A stretch of 64,000 bases of DNA from Candidatus Sulfopaludibacter sp. SbA3 (lineage in GTDB: Bacteria; Acidobacteriota; Terriglobia; Bryobacterales; Bryobacteraceae): the NCBI GenBank assembly GCA_945893365.1, contig CAMDED010000005.1, forward strand, positions 1 through 64,000. The letters are read 5' to 3'. The translations under genes and the position numbers were made by a program. The notes beneath the pieces were generated by a model. That model was not told where the DNA came from and did not search any database. It was given only the letters and a program-made list of their open reading frames with translations. Each line of letters begins with the position of its first letter. Position 1 is the stretch's first letter. Shown here in pieces: positions 26,133 through 34,435 of this stretch.

Positions 26133-27007
26133 TCTTTGCGCTCCTGCTTTTCGCGGTTCTCGCGAATGCGCGGGACGCGGCGGCGCAGGCTGCGGACACG
26201 AAGGAAGCCGCGCGCGCGATTGAGTTTTCCTGTCCCATGGACAAGGACGTTCGCGCGAAGGGTCCCGGTAAATGCCCCAAGTGCGGCATGAAACTCGAGG
26301 CCGGGATTCAAGACTTGGTGGAGTATCCGGTCAGCATGAAGACGCTGCCGGCATCGACTCCCGCGGGACGCACGGTCGGCATCGAGTTTCGCGTGCGTGA
26401 GCCGAACGACGGCCGCTTCGTCAGAGATTTCGAAGTCGTCCACGAGAAGCTTTTTCACTTGTTCGTGGTCGGCGAAGACCTGGAGTATTTCGCGCATGTG
26501 CATCCGGAGGCCCGGCCGGACGGGAGCTTCTTTCTGAATATGGCGCTCCCCGCGCCCGGGATCTACCGGCTTCTTTGCGACTTCTATCCGAAAGGGGGCA
26601 CGCCGCAGTTTGTGCCGAAAACGCTGACCACGGCAGGTTACGCAAAGGCTCTGCGCAAGCCGGATCTGAAACCCGACCTCGCGCGAAAACAGGCCGAGAA
26701 CCTCAGCGTGGAACTTAAGCTGGCGCCTGCGAAGCCGATCGCCGGGCAGAAGACGCTGATGTTCTTTACGGTGGATCCAAGCAGCGGCTTCGAACCTCTG
26801 CTTGGCGCCTGGGGGCACATGCTGGCGGTGAGCGACGACAGGATCGACATGATCCACGAGCATCCGGCCATCGCGGATGGCGGCCCGGTGGTTCAGTTCA
26901 ACGTAATATTCCCGCGAGAGGCGGCCTACCGCGTTTGGGTGCAGTTTCAGCGCGCTGGAAAAGTGAATACGGTGGCGTTTACAGTGCCGGTGGCGCAATT
27001 GAGGTGA
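26129..27007 (+). CDS. Secreted protein with heavy-metal-binding domain
   Basis: 292 aa from a GTG at 26129. A signal peptide ends near DAAAQA. Next comes a heavy-metal-binding module, FSCPMDKDVRAKGPGKC.KCGMKLE (about residues 32-56), the same type as in the CusB adaptor at 10123. The remainder is two beta-sandwich regions: KLFHLFVVGEDLEYFAHVHP (about 110-130) and a C-terminal half with MLAVSDDRIDMIHEHP. The His/Met-containing strands resemble those of YtkA-like copper-related proteins. A periplasmic copper-binding or copper-sensing role is plausible. It is coupled to the SDR gene; the direct partner is unknown. Confidence 0.7.
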   Translation: MIFALLLFAVLANARDAAAQAADTKEAARAIEFSCPMDKDVRAKGPGKCPKCGMKLEAGIQDLVEYPVSMKTLPASTPAGRTVGIEFRVREPNDGRFVRDFEVVHEKLFHLFVVGEDLEYFAHVHPEARPDGSFFLNMALPAPGIYRLLCDFYPKGGTPQFVPKTLTTAGYAKALRKPDLKPDLARKQAENLSVELKLAPAKPIAGQKTLMFFTVDPSSGFEPLLGAWGHMLAVSDDRIDMIHEHPAIADGGPVVQFNVIFPREAAYRVWVQFQRAGKVNTVAFTVPVAQLR

Positions 27008-27043
27008 AACCTCAGGCGTGCGCGCTGAGTCCAATGTTCAGCG

Positions 27044-27709
27044 ATGCCTTTTCAGGAAGCGAAACGCGAACAGGGGAGCCTGCTCGCTCCGATTGAGAAG
27101 CGCACGCTCATCTGGCTTGCGCGCCGCATGCCCGCGGCGGTTAATTCCGATCATCTCACGGCGCTCGGACTTGTCTCGCTGCTGGGCGCGGGCCTGAGTT
27201 ACTGGTACGCCAGCCGGGATCGCGTGGGGCTTGTCCTGGTCATCGGCTGCCTGATTCTGAACTGGTTTGGAGATAGTCTGGACGGTACGCTTGCGCGGGT
27301 TCGAAACCGCCAACGCCCGCGCTACGGATTTTACGTGGATCATATCGTGGACGCTTTCGGCACGCTGTTTCTGCTGGGCGGCCTGGCGCTCTCCGGTTAC
27401 ATGAGCCCGCCCATCGCGATCGGACTGCTGATTGTTTATTTCATGCTTTCGATCGAGACGTATCTCGCGACTTATGCGATCGGATCGTTCCATCTCTCAT
27501 TCTGGAAATTCAGCCCGACGGAATTGCGGATTCTGCTTTGCATCGGGAATATCGCGCTATTCTACCGGCCGGTTGTGAAGTTACTCGGCGAGCCGTACCT
27601 GCTGTTCGACGTTGGTGGCGCAGTGGGTGTCGTAGGCATGGCTGCCATGCTGCTCCATTCGGTATGGAAACACACGGCGGCGCTCTACCGTGCCGAACGG
27701 CTTCCATGA
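27044..27709 (+). CDS. CDP-alcohol phosphatidyltransferase family protein
   Basis: 221 aa, with about six membrane helices. The family signature is complete: DSLDGTLAR, eight residues, then G...D...D (D77, D80, D99, D103; YGFYVDHIVD). It transfers a phosphoalcohol from a CDP-linked donor to an acceptor alcohol at the membrane, as in phospholipid head-group or inositol-phosphate synthesis. The exact alcohol is not predictable. It overlaps the next gene by 4 bp (ATGA at 27706-27709), linking it to a GtrA-like flippase-type protein, so the product may be a lipid-linked sugar or head group. Confidence 0.88.
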   Translation: MPFQEAKREQGSLLAPIEKRTLIWLARRMPAAVNSDHLTALGLVSLLGAGLSYWYASRDRVGLVLVIGCLILNWFGDSLDGTLARVRNRQRPRYGFYVDHIVDAFGTLFLLGGLALSGYMSPPIAIGLLIVYFMLSIETYLATYAIGSFHLSFWKFSPTELRILLCIGNIALFYRPVVKLLGEPYLLFDVGGAVGVVGMAAMLLHSVWKHTAALYRAERLP

Positions 27710-28098
27710 TTCGGCGCTGGCTCAAGTTCCACGCCGTTGGCGCGATGGGAATCTTGGTGCAGCTCGCGGCGCTCGCGCTGTTTCAGACGCGCATGAACTA
27801 CCTGACAGCGACGGCGTTGGCTGTCGAGTGCGCCATCCTGCACAACTTCGTGTGGCATCAGCACTGGACATGGAGGGATCGCGGCGGCGTTGGTGGAAAC
27901 ATGAGTGTGGCGGGCCGGCTGCTGCGATTCCACCTCGGCAACGGGGCGGTCTCGTTACTCTCGAACCTTCTGGCCATGCGGCTGCTCGTGGGGTATTTTG
28001 ATCTGCCCGTTCTTATCGCGAATCTTTGCGCGATCGCGCTGGCGTCGCTCGCGAATTTCGCCGTGAGCGAAAAGGCTGTCTTTACCGCACGGGGATGA
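27706..28098 (+). CDS. GtrA-like membrane protein
   Basis: 130 aa from the ATG at 27706. It has four hydrophobic helices, with the family hallmark LKFHAVGAMGILVQ at the start, then VECAILHNFVWHQHWTW after helix two, and LRFHLGNGAVSLLSN before helix three. GtrA-family proteins are thought to help translocate lipid-linked sugars. Its stop lies inside the convergent cyclophilin gene's 3' end (17-bp overlap of the coding ends). It is coupled to the CDP-alcohol phosphatidyltransferase upstream. Confidence 0.85.
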   Translation: MIRRWLKFHAVGAMGILVQLAALALFQTRMNYLTATALAVECAILHNFVWHQHWTWRDRGGVGGNMSVAGRLLRFHLGNGAVSLLSNLLAMRLLVGYFDLPVLIANLCAIALASLANFAVSEKAVFTARG

Positions 28099-29461
28099 AC
28101 AGCGTCTGCTGCACGGTCTCGCCCGCCTGCACCACTTCCAGAGGCAGATCGCCGCTCGCTGCAGTCGACGGAACGACTACGTTGAATTGATAGAGTCCGA
28201 CCAGGTTCGGGGCGAGACCCGCGTAAGAGACCTGCGCCGCCGACGATCCAATCTTGAACTGCACCTCCGCCGATAGCGGCGTCGGGCCCTGGGCAATCCG
28301 GCCTGCGAACGGCGTGCCGTCCGGGGTCACAGGACCGAAACCGAGACCATAGAGGGTCAAGGTTTCCCCAGGGACGGCGGGCGCGGCCGGCACATCCGGA
28401 ATCGCGCCGTTGCTCACGAATGCGCCGTTGCTCGCGTGAAACGCGACCACGTACTGCTTATCGTTCACCTTGAAGGAAGGTGGGGCAAGCAGTCCGCCGG
28501 CAAGGGGCTTGATCGCAAACGAAGCGGAAACGCTCGTCTGGCCCTTGTAGCTGACTGCAACGGACGCGGTACCTGGTGGAACGCCAGCTGGGATTTGAAC
28601 GTTCACCTGAGTCGGGCTGACAAAATAGACGAACGCCGGTTGTCCGCCGACGGTGACGCTGACTCCGTCGAGGGACGTGGGCGCGCTGCCGTCCGTGAAG
28701 TCGCTTTCGGCCCAGGTTCTGGTGCTTCCGGCCAGATCCGAGCCTTTGATTTCAATATACGATCCGGGCGCCCCCGCCGCGAATCCACCGAAGCTGCTGG
28801 CCGCGGCGATACCGTTTGCATTGATCGACGGGCCGGGATCGAGTTGCGTTATCGAGAGGACGAGCACGAGATTCTGCTCCCCCACGGGTGCGCCTCGAAC
28901 CCAGCCGATAAGCGGCATCGCATCGAACGGCGAGGCGAAAAACGGAGGGTTCGGCACGGGAACCGCGGCAATCCGATCCATAACCGGGAGGCTGGCGGTG
29001 GTGACGCGCCCGAAAACCGTAAATCCGCCATTTTGATTGTTGAGATTCGAAGCATTGTTGTTGGACAGGTTGAAGAACCACTGGCTGGTGGCGCTATCGG
29101 GACTGGTACCGAGCTTCGCCATGGCGATGGTGCCACGGGTATTCGAGACGCTGTATTCGTTGCGCACCGCCGGATCGGGCCGGATCTCGACGGCGGTCTG
29201 GTTGATGAATTGGTAACCTCCGCCCTGAACAATGAAACCCGGCACAGACCGATGGATGATCGAATTGTTGAAGGAGCCGCGGTTCATGTAGTTGAGGAAG
29301 TTGGCGACCGTTCGCGGAGCGGAAGCGGGCAGCAGTGTGACATCGATATCACCCAGGACGGTGCGGAAACGGACCACCGGTCCCGTAGTGCTCTGACATT
29401 CGAGCGCGGCCGGAACAAGAAAGAGAAGGAGCCACAACACACCCAAGAAGCGAGTTCTCAT
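28082..29461 (-). CDS. Cyclophilin-type peptidyl-prolyl isomerase fused to a TIGR03437 domain
   Basis: 459 aa with a signal peptide (MRTRFLGVLWLLLFLVPAAL). Residues about 30-210 are a cyclophilin: VANFLNYMNRGSFNNSIIHR, VPGFIVQGGGY, GTIAMAKLG and SQWFFNLSNN. The Arg/Phe/Gln positions of the active groove appear kept. Residues about 215-459 are the Solibacter-type TIGR03437 repeat domain, with its hallmark PAFVYFVSPTQVNVQIP and VSYAGLAPNLVGLYQFNV. The fusion would place prolyl-isomerase activity on the cell surface or in the periplasm. The role of TIGR03437 is not known; it tends to end exported proteins in this order. Confidence 0.88.
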   Translation of the reverse strand: MRTRFLGVLWLLLFLVPAALECQSTTGPVVRFRTVLGDIDVTLLPASAPRTVANFLNYMNRGSFNNSIIHRSVPGFIVQGGGYQFINQTAVEIRPDPAVRNEYSVSNTRGTIAMAKLGTSPDSATSQWFFNLSNNNASNLNNQNGGFTVFGRVTTASLPVMDRIAAVPVPNPPFFASPFDAMPLIGWVRGAPVGEQNLVLVLSITQLDPGPSINANGIAAASSFGGFAAGAPGSYIEIKGSDLAGSTRTWAESDFTDGSAPTSLDGVSVTVGGQPAFVYFVSPTQVNVQIPAGVPPGTASVAVSYKGQTSVSASFAIKPLAGGLLAPPSFKVNDKQYVVAFHASNGAFVSNGAIPDVPAAPAVPGETLTLYGLGFGPVTPDGTPFAGRIAQGPTPLSAEVQFKIGSSAAQVSYAGLAPNLVGLYQFNVVVPSTAASGDLPLEVVQAGETVQQTLFIPVR

Positions 29462-29783
29462 AAGCGATCTTTATATTTTACAGCAAGGTCTGGAGACTCC
29501 GGGCCAACTGCCCCGCACCGTATGACCATGAATATACACTTGTTACTTCGGATTTCCATAGGCGTGGAGGGAAGATCGCTACGCAAAATGGAAGGCTCCG
29601 GTACGGCTGACGGGTTCTATTGGGTTTGCGGCGCGGCCCCTGACGTGCTTTTACCCGGTCACCTGCTCAGGAATGCCAAAGGGTCTTTGGTGGGTGTTAC
29701 TTCTCCTGTGATGTGTTTGGGCCCCGCGCAACAACGGCACTGCAGTGCCGGCGACGGGGCCTTTATTACGCGCGCCGCCGCCC
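29462..29783. other. Intergenic region, no gene seen
   Basis: 322 bp between the start of the cyclophilin gene and the stop of the acyltransferase gene, both on the minus strand. It contains the hairpin at 29720-29761, listed separately, and otherwise no convincing coding frame. Promoter elements of the cyclophilin gene probably lie near 29465-29520 but are not distinct. Confidence 0.4.
29720..29761 (-). terminator. Strong nested hairpin after the lipid cluster, possible terminator
   Basis: The outer arms GGCCCCG/CGGGGCC enclose a perfect 16-bp palindrome, CGGCACTGCAGTGCCG (29735-29750). It lies 23 bp downstream of the last gene of the minus-strand cluster. There is no U-run, so intrinsic termination is doubtful; it could equally stabilise the mRNA 3' end or bind a dimeric protein. 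Confidence 0.4.
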
Positions 29784-31379
29784 CTAGCGCCGAACGAACG
29801 CCGGTGAAGGCGGAAACCGGCCATCCAGAACCTTTCCCCAGAAGATGTTCTTGCGCTTTGGCAGCATGTCGTTGATGTTGCTTTGCACGATGTTCTGAAT
29901 GTGGCGGGCGAAGTCGCGGACAAGTTTCGCGTTCTCCGCGTCCGCCGGCGTCAGCCCTTCGAAGGGCACGGGGGGCAGGACCCGGACATGCCATTTCGAC
30001 GGGATTGGAATCGGAGCCAATGGAAACATCGGCGCTATCGGAAAATAGGGCCAGCCCAATTCCTTCACGGCAAAGCTCGAGTTAATCCGGCCGATGATGG
30101 GAAAGATCTCGGAGTGGCCGATCACCACGCTTGGGATGATGGGCGCTTGATTCTCAATCGCGACCTTGGCGAATGCGCTCTTGGCAAAATCGCGGAGTTG
30201 ATAGGTGCGCCTGTACGGAGTGAACGACCCGCGAATGCCCTCGGGGAAGATGCCTACCAGTTCTTCACGGCCGAAGAGGCGCGCGGCGTTTTCCTGGCTC
30301 GCGATCACGCCCCCAAGCTTCGTGAGGAAATTACAAAGAAAGGGAATTCGCAGCAGCGACGGGATGATCAGGAATCGCACGACGCGCTGACGGTGCGTGA
30401 ACAGCAGAGACAAATGCATCACCGCGTCGAGCGGCATGAAGCCGCGGTGATTCGAAATATACGTGGCGCGGCCCGTCAGGGGAACGTTTTCCAGCCCCTC
30501 GTGGTCGATACGCCAATAGACATTGCGAAGGAAGGCGAACCACCAGCCCCAGGCTTTGATGTAATCCACGTCGAGGCCGTATTCGTCGAAGGGCTTCCGA
30601 AGAAGTTCGGGACGCGCGCCCGGTTTCACGCGGACGAACTCCGCAAGCGCCTCGATGGTCGATTGCGAGGGCGTGTAGCCGAGCTCGCGGGCGGCTCGGT
30701 CGCCCGAAACGGTCCAGTTGTACTGAAGTTGATCCAGGCTGCCGCCCCTGAATTTTGCGGCGCCGATCCGTACGGCGGCGGAGCGGATGGACGCCTGCAC
30801 CGGCTGGAGCATCGGCACGCGGGTAGTTCCGGCGGCGCGGAAGGCCTTCTTGAGCGGGATGGTTCCAGCGCCGGCGACATTGAAAAAGCCCGTGGCCGCC
30901 GACTCCGCGGCAGCTACCAGCGCCTGCGCCGCATCCTTGAGAGACAGGAACTGGACGTTGGGATCGTGTCCGGCGAGCGGCATGGCGGCGCGGCGGGAAA
31001 GCTGCTTCACGAGCAAGTCTCCCTCCTCGGGAGCGAGCACGTTGGTGAGGCGCACCACCGCAAAATTGGGGAATTTCGACGCCAGCTCCTCGGCGCGAAG
31101 CCAGCGCTGCTCCTGCACGCCCGGCGGAAGAAGCGACACACGCTCTTCCGTCATCAGACCGGGATTCTTGGTATTCGATCCGTAGGCGTAGGCGTGGCTC
31201 CGAAGAACCAGACGGGAAAAGCCGCCGCGGCTCAAAATGGCGGAAAGACCTTCGAGGTCGCCCGGAATATAGACGACCGAGTCCGGCGTGGAATTGTCGA
31301 GAACATGGCCGCGGGCCTTCAGTTCTTCCTGCGTCTGGCGGGCGAGAACGCCGCTCGAACCGAGCACCGCGACCTTCAT
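29784..31379 (-). CDS. NAD-dependent epimerase-like domain fused to a PlsC-type acyltransferase
   Basis: 531 aa. Residues 1-260 form an extended SDR/epimerase-like domain with a nucleotide-binding start (MKVAVLGSSGVLARQ) and a YTPSQS tail. The canonical GxxGxxG is modified (GSSGVLA), so cofactor use is uncertain. Residues about 290-520 form a 1-acylglycerol-phosphate-type acyltransferase with the catalytic NHRGFMPLD (HX4D) and FPEGIRG motifs. The fusion suggests a protein that acts on a sugar- or polyol-linked acceptor and acylates it, possibly with the product of the ketosynthase cluster. It is translationally coupled to the TetR gene (ATGA at 31376-31379). No membrane helix is obvious except a short one near 290. 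Confidence 0.82.
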   Translation of the reverse strand: MKVAVLGSSGVLARQTQEELKARGHVLDNSTPDSVVYIPGDLEGLSAILSRGGFSRLVLRSHAYAYGSNTKNPGLMTEERVSLLPPGVQEQRWLRAEELASKFPNFAVVRLTNVLAPEEGDLLVKQLSRRAAMPLAGHDPNVQFLSLKDAAQALVAAAESAATGFFNVAGAGTIPLKKAFRAAGTTRVPMLQPVQASIRSAAVRIGAAKFRGGSLDQLQYNWTVSGDRAARELGYTPSQSTIEALAEFVRVKPGARPELLRKPFDEYGLDVDYIKAWGWWFAFLRNVYWRIDHEGLENVPLTGRATYISNHRGFMPLDAVMHLSLLFTHRQRVVRFLIIPSLLRIPFLCNFLTKLGGVIASQENAARLFGREELVGIFPEGIRGSFTPYRRTYQLRDFAKSAFAKVAIENQAPIIPSVVIGHSEIFPIIGRINSSFAVKELGWPYFPIAPMFPLAPIPIPSKWHVRVLPPVPFEGLTPADAENAKLVRDFARHIQNIVQSNINDMLPKRKNIFWGKVLDGRFPPSPAFVRR

Positions 31380-31987
31380 GATTTCCCGATCCCCCTTAGG
31401 AAGACGTCCGTCATTTCCCGCACCAGACGTTCATCGTCGAGCGGCTCGACCTTGTTACCGCCAAATAATTCTACAACAAGCAGGATGAACGTCAAGGCGG
31501 AAAGAAACATGGCCGCGGCGGCTTCCAGATCCGCATCCTCGCGCAACTCTCCCAGGGCTTTGCGGGCGTTGAGGAATTCGGTGAAGAGCAGACGCCCCTG
31601 TTCGATAAAGGTCCTGTAAAACAGCGCGCCGATCTCGGGGTTCTTCATTGCCTCCGAGAGCATCTTTCCCATGAACTTCAGACGGCTGCGATACTCGCCC
31701 AACATCACCTTGGCCAATACTTCGATTTCATCCTTGAGCGTCTCGCCGGGAAACCGGAGCTCGGGCGAAGGCACGGCCCCGGCGATCAATTCGAGCTCCC
31801 GCTCAAGCACGGCCTGAAGGATGTTCTCCTTCGAATGATATTGCCGGACGATATCGAACGCCGGGACGCCGCAGGTCTTGCTGAGCCCTTCAAGTGTGAT
31901 CGAGGAGAGTTCCTGCGTGGAAATCAGTTTCACCGCGCCGTCCAGGACGCCGCGTTGTTGCTCGGCGCTGAGAACGCCTCGACTCAT
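31376..31987 (-). CDS. TetR-family transcriptional regulator
   Basis: 203 aa. The N-terminal DNA-binding domain reads AVKLISTQELSSITLEGLSK then TCGVPAFDIVRQYHSKENIL, the TetR helix-turn-helix with its closing YxxSKexI. The C-terminal ligand domain is all-helical, typical of regulators sensing small molecules such as acyl-CoA or drugs. It lies in the ketosynthase cluster and is coupled to the acyltransferase gene, so it probably represses this cluster. No operator has been located by eye. Confidence 0.85.
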   Translation of the reverse strand: MSRGVLSAEQQRGVLDGAVKLISTQELSSITLEGLSKTCGVPAFDIVRQYHSKENILQAVLERELELIAGAVPSPELRFPGETLKDEIEVLAKVMLGEYRSRLKFMGKMLSEAMKNPEIGALFYRTFIEQGRLLFTEFLNARKALGELREDADLEAAAAMFLSALTFILLVVELFGGNKVEPLDDERLVREMTDVFLRGIGKS

Positions 31988-31990
31988 GGT

Positions 31991-33559
31991 TCATACCCCT
32001 TTGGGCGCCTTCGCTCGATCGCCAATGGAGAGCCGTTCGGAATGGCCGGCCCTAAACGAGAAATAGTCCGCAGCCAGTTGCCGACTGCTGTCCTTGCCGC
32101 TGAGAATATTCCGCGCCACGCGCTGCGCCGAGACAATCACGGGCGTGATGCCGCCGCCAGGCTGCGTCCAGTGTCCGACCAGATGGAGGTTCTCGAAAGG
32201 CGTTGAGGTCGGCAGCCGGTTCGCGCCCAGTTGTCCCGGAGACATCTCCCACCCGAGCATTGCGCCCTGCCAGTTACCCGTGAACCGGTATGAAGTCATC
32301 GCCGTGGCGCTTAACTTTACCACAATGTGATTATCGAGTCCTGGAAGGATCTGCCCCAGACGCCCCATGATCTGTCCCTCCACGGCGGCCTTGTGCGCGG
32401 CCCAATCGTCGACCTCTTCAATCCGAAGGGGAGTCAGCTTTTGGACGATCAGGATCTGGCAGCCTGGCGGCGCGATGGCGGGATCGAAGTGCGTGGGAAT
32501 GAAAATCTTGAATACGTTGCGGATCGCGTCGCCCGGGTCGTAAGAGCTCCAGTAGTATCCTTCGGCGGCGGCGAGCTGGCGCGGATCCATGCCGCGCAGG
32601 CCGAGATGTACCAGGAAACATGGGTAGCTGGGCTTCAAGGTCTTGAGATGATCGATGGCCCAGCGTCCGACGTATTCTTCGCCGATCAGGTCCTCATACG
32701 TATGGATGGCGTCTCCATTCGAGATGACAATGGGCGCCTTGAACTCAAAGGCCTCCGGCGCGCGCTTCGAAACGGTGTGAAGGCGCACGCCCGTTATCGA
32801 AACGCCCTCGACCAGAATCTTGTCGACCGCGGCGCATTTCAAGATACGTCCACCTTTGTCTTCGAGCGCCTTGCCAAGATCGTCGGCGAATTTCTGAGAG
32901 CTTCCCTTCGGATAGTAATTGCCCAGAAAGTAGGCAAGCCGCAACATCGCATCAAAAAGAAAAGAGGTGCGGTCCGGCAGCGAGCCCCAGTGCGGCGTGT
33001 CGGCCATGAGAATGGCGCGGATACGCGGATCATGGAAATGCTGGTTGAGCTTTTGCGTTACCGTGAAACGCTCAAAGCGTTCGGCCTGATCGTTGTCGAC
33101 ACCCCTAAAGTAGTAGAGAAGGCCGTAGAGATAGGCTTGGCGGAGCTCGGCGAAATAGGAGTCGACGCCGGCGGCTTCACCCGGAAACCACTTCTTCAGC
33201 AGGGCGATGTACTCGGCAAGATCGGCGGGCACGGCAAAGGTTGGAAGACCGGGAAGGTGGAATTGATCGACGGGGTCCATCTTCACCCATTCGGTCGCGA
33301 TACCCAGATCGCCGAGCAACTTCCCCGTCATGGTGGTGGAATTACCAAGAAGAGGGTAGAAGTGGGTGGCCGCGTCGAAGATGAAACCCTTGCGCCGGAA
33401 GGTGGAGCAAAACCCTCCGAGCATGTAATGGCGCTCAACCAGCAGAACCTTGAGCTTCTCTTTCGCCAGAAGGTTTGCGCAAAACAGACCGCCGATCCCG
33501 GACCCAATTACTATGACGTCGTATTGCTCCGGATAGTCGCGGCCGAAAATAGTGGGCAT
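31991..33559 (-). CDS. FAD-dependent oxidoreductase of the CrtI/carotenoid-isomerase type
   Basis: 522 aa. The N-terminal dinucleotide-binding motif VIVIGSGIGGLFCANLL is followed by VLLVERHYMLGG and the GFCSTFRRKGFIFD segment characteristic of phytoene-desaturase-like enzymes. The C-terminal FAD motif LHLVGHWTQPGGGITPVIVSA is complete. Family members desaturate, isomerise or reduce long polyenes. No carotenoid synthesis genes are near, so in this ketosynthase cluster it probably acts on a fatty-acyl or polyene product. It lies 3 bp upstream of the TetR gene. Confidence 0.85.
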   Translation of the reverse strand: MPTIFGRDYPEQYDVIVIGSGIGGLFCANLLAKEKLKVLLVERHYMLGGFCSTFRRKGFIFDAATHFYPLLGNSTTMTGKLLGDLGIATEWVKMDPVDQFHLPGLPTFAVPADLAEYIALLKKWFPGEAAGVDSYFAELRQAYLYGLLYYFRGVDNDQAERFERFTVTQKLNQHFHDPRIRAILMADTPHWGSLPDRTSFLFDAMLRLAYFLGNYYPKGSSQKFADDLGKALEDKGGRILKCAAVDKILVEGVSITGVRLHTVSKRAPEAFEFKAPIVISNGDAIHTYEDLIGEEYVGRWAIDHLKTLKPSYPCFLVHLGLRGMDPRQLAAAEGYYWSSYDPGDAIRNVFKIFIPTHFDPAIAPPGCQILIVQKLTPLRIEEVDDWAAHKAAVEGQIMGRLGQILPGLDNHIVVKLSATAMTSYRFTGNWQGAMLGWEMSPGQLGANRLPTSTPFENLHLVGHWTQPGGGITPVIVSAQRVARNILSGKDSSRQLAADYFSFRAGHSERLSIGDRAKAPKGV

Positions 33560-33736
33560 GGCTGCTCGACGTTAGAGTTCGTAAGGAAAATAGCCGTTCC
33601 AAATGGTGGGGCAGGCCATCGTGGTTTGTGGCCTGCCATAAGCGTCGTGGTAGTAGGCATGCGGCAAAAGACGATCGCCTGCCCCACCGCCTGCCCCACT
33701 GGCTGCCGATTGCATCGGTTGCTTCATTCCACGTCC
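33560..33736. repeat. Intergenic REP-like repeat region
   Basis: 177 bp between the FAD-enzyme and FabG genes. It holds a hairpin with arms GGCAGGCCA (33610-33618) and TGGCCTGCC (33629-33637), and a tandem pair of CGCCTGCCCCAC units (33676-33699). The same unit occurs at 204-216. Such GCCTGCCCCAC sequences look like dispersed palindromic repeats of this genome type. This is the only sizeable gap inside the ketosynthase cluster. Confidence 0.5.
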
Positions 33737-34435
33737 TTAGCTGAGGCCTCCGTCCATCGTCAAGACCTGACCCGTGATGTATGCCGCATCTTCGCTCGCC
33801 AGATAGACCGCGGCCCGCGCTACCTGCTTCGCCGTTCCAGGCTGGCCAAGAGGGATCTGGGCGTAGAGCTTTTTGCGGGCATTTTCATCGATAGACGCCG
33901 TCATGTCGGTATCGATGAAGCCCGGGGCGATCGCGTTCACACGCACTCCGAAGCGAGCCACTTCGCGGGCCAACGCCTTCGTGAATCCGATGACGCCGGC
34001 CTTCGAGGCGCTATAGTTCGTCTGCCCGGCCATGCCGATAACCCCGCTGACGCTCGTGATGTTGATGACGACGCCATTGCGCCGAATCAACTCCTTCATC
34101 AGCGCGCGGGTGTAGTTGAACGTTCCCGTGAGATTGGTCTCGATCACCTCCTGCCACGCCTCCGGCGCCATATTGTGGAGCGCGCTGTCGCGTTTGATTC
34201 CGGCATTATTCACCAGCACGTCGATGGGCCCGAGCGAAGCCTGGACCTCGGCAACGACCGCCTGCGCGCGTGCGAAATTCCGGACATCGGCCTGGTAGGC
34301 CGCCGCCTGAACCAATTGAGCCGCGGCCGTATTTCCGGCGTAGGTAAACGCAACCTTGTGCCCGGCTCCGGCAAACTCCTCGACAATCGCCCGCCCAATT
34401 CCCCGGCTGCCTCCCGTTACGAGAACCACGCTCAT
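33737..34435 (-). CDS. 3-oxoacyl-ACP reductase (FabG-type SDR)
   Basis: 232 aa. The cofactor motif is TGGSRGIGRAIVEE, with NNAGIKRD, the catalytic serine in NITSVSGV, YSASK for Tyr and Lys, and IAPGFIDTDMT. This set is standard for FabG, which reduces 3-oxoacyl-ACP with NADPH in each elongation cycle. Placed with ACP and ketosynthases, it is probably dedicated to this cluster's acyl chain. Its ATG overlaps the stop of the HMG-CoA reductase homologue (ATGA at 34432-34435). No dehydratase or enoyl reductase is present in the cluster. Confidence 0.9.
   Translation of the reverse strand: MSVVLVTGGSRGIGRAIVEEFAGAGHKVAFTYAGNTAAAQLVQAAAYQADVRNFARAQAVVAEVQASLGPIDVLVNNAGIKRDSALHNMAPEAWQEVIETNLTGTFNYTRALMKELIRRNGVVINITSVSGVIGMAGQTNYSASKAGVIGFTKALAREVARFGVRVNAIAPGFIDTDMTASIDENARKKLYAQIPLGQPGTAKQVARAAVYLASEDAAYITGQVLTMDGGLS

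Noticed and set aside
29883-31619. 578-aa plus-strand open frame
   Set aside because: Antisense to the acyltransferase and TetR genes, whose catalytic and helix-turn-helix motifs are clear.
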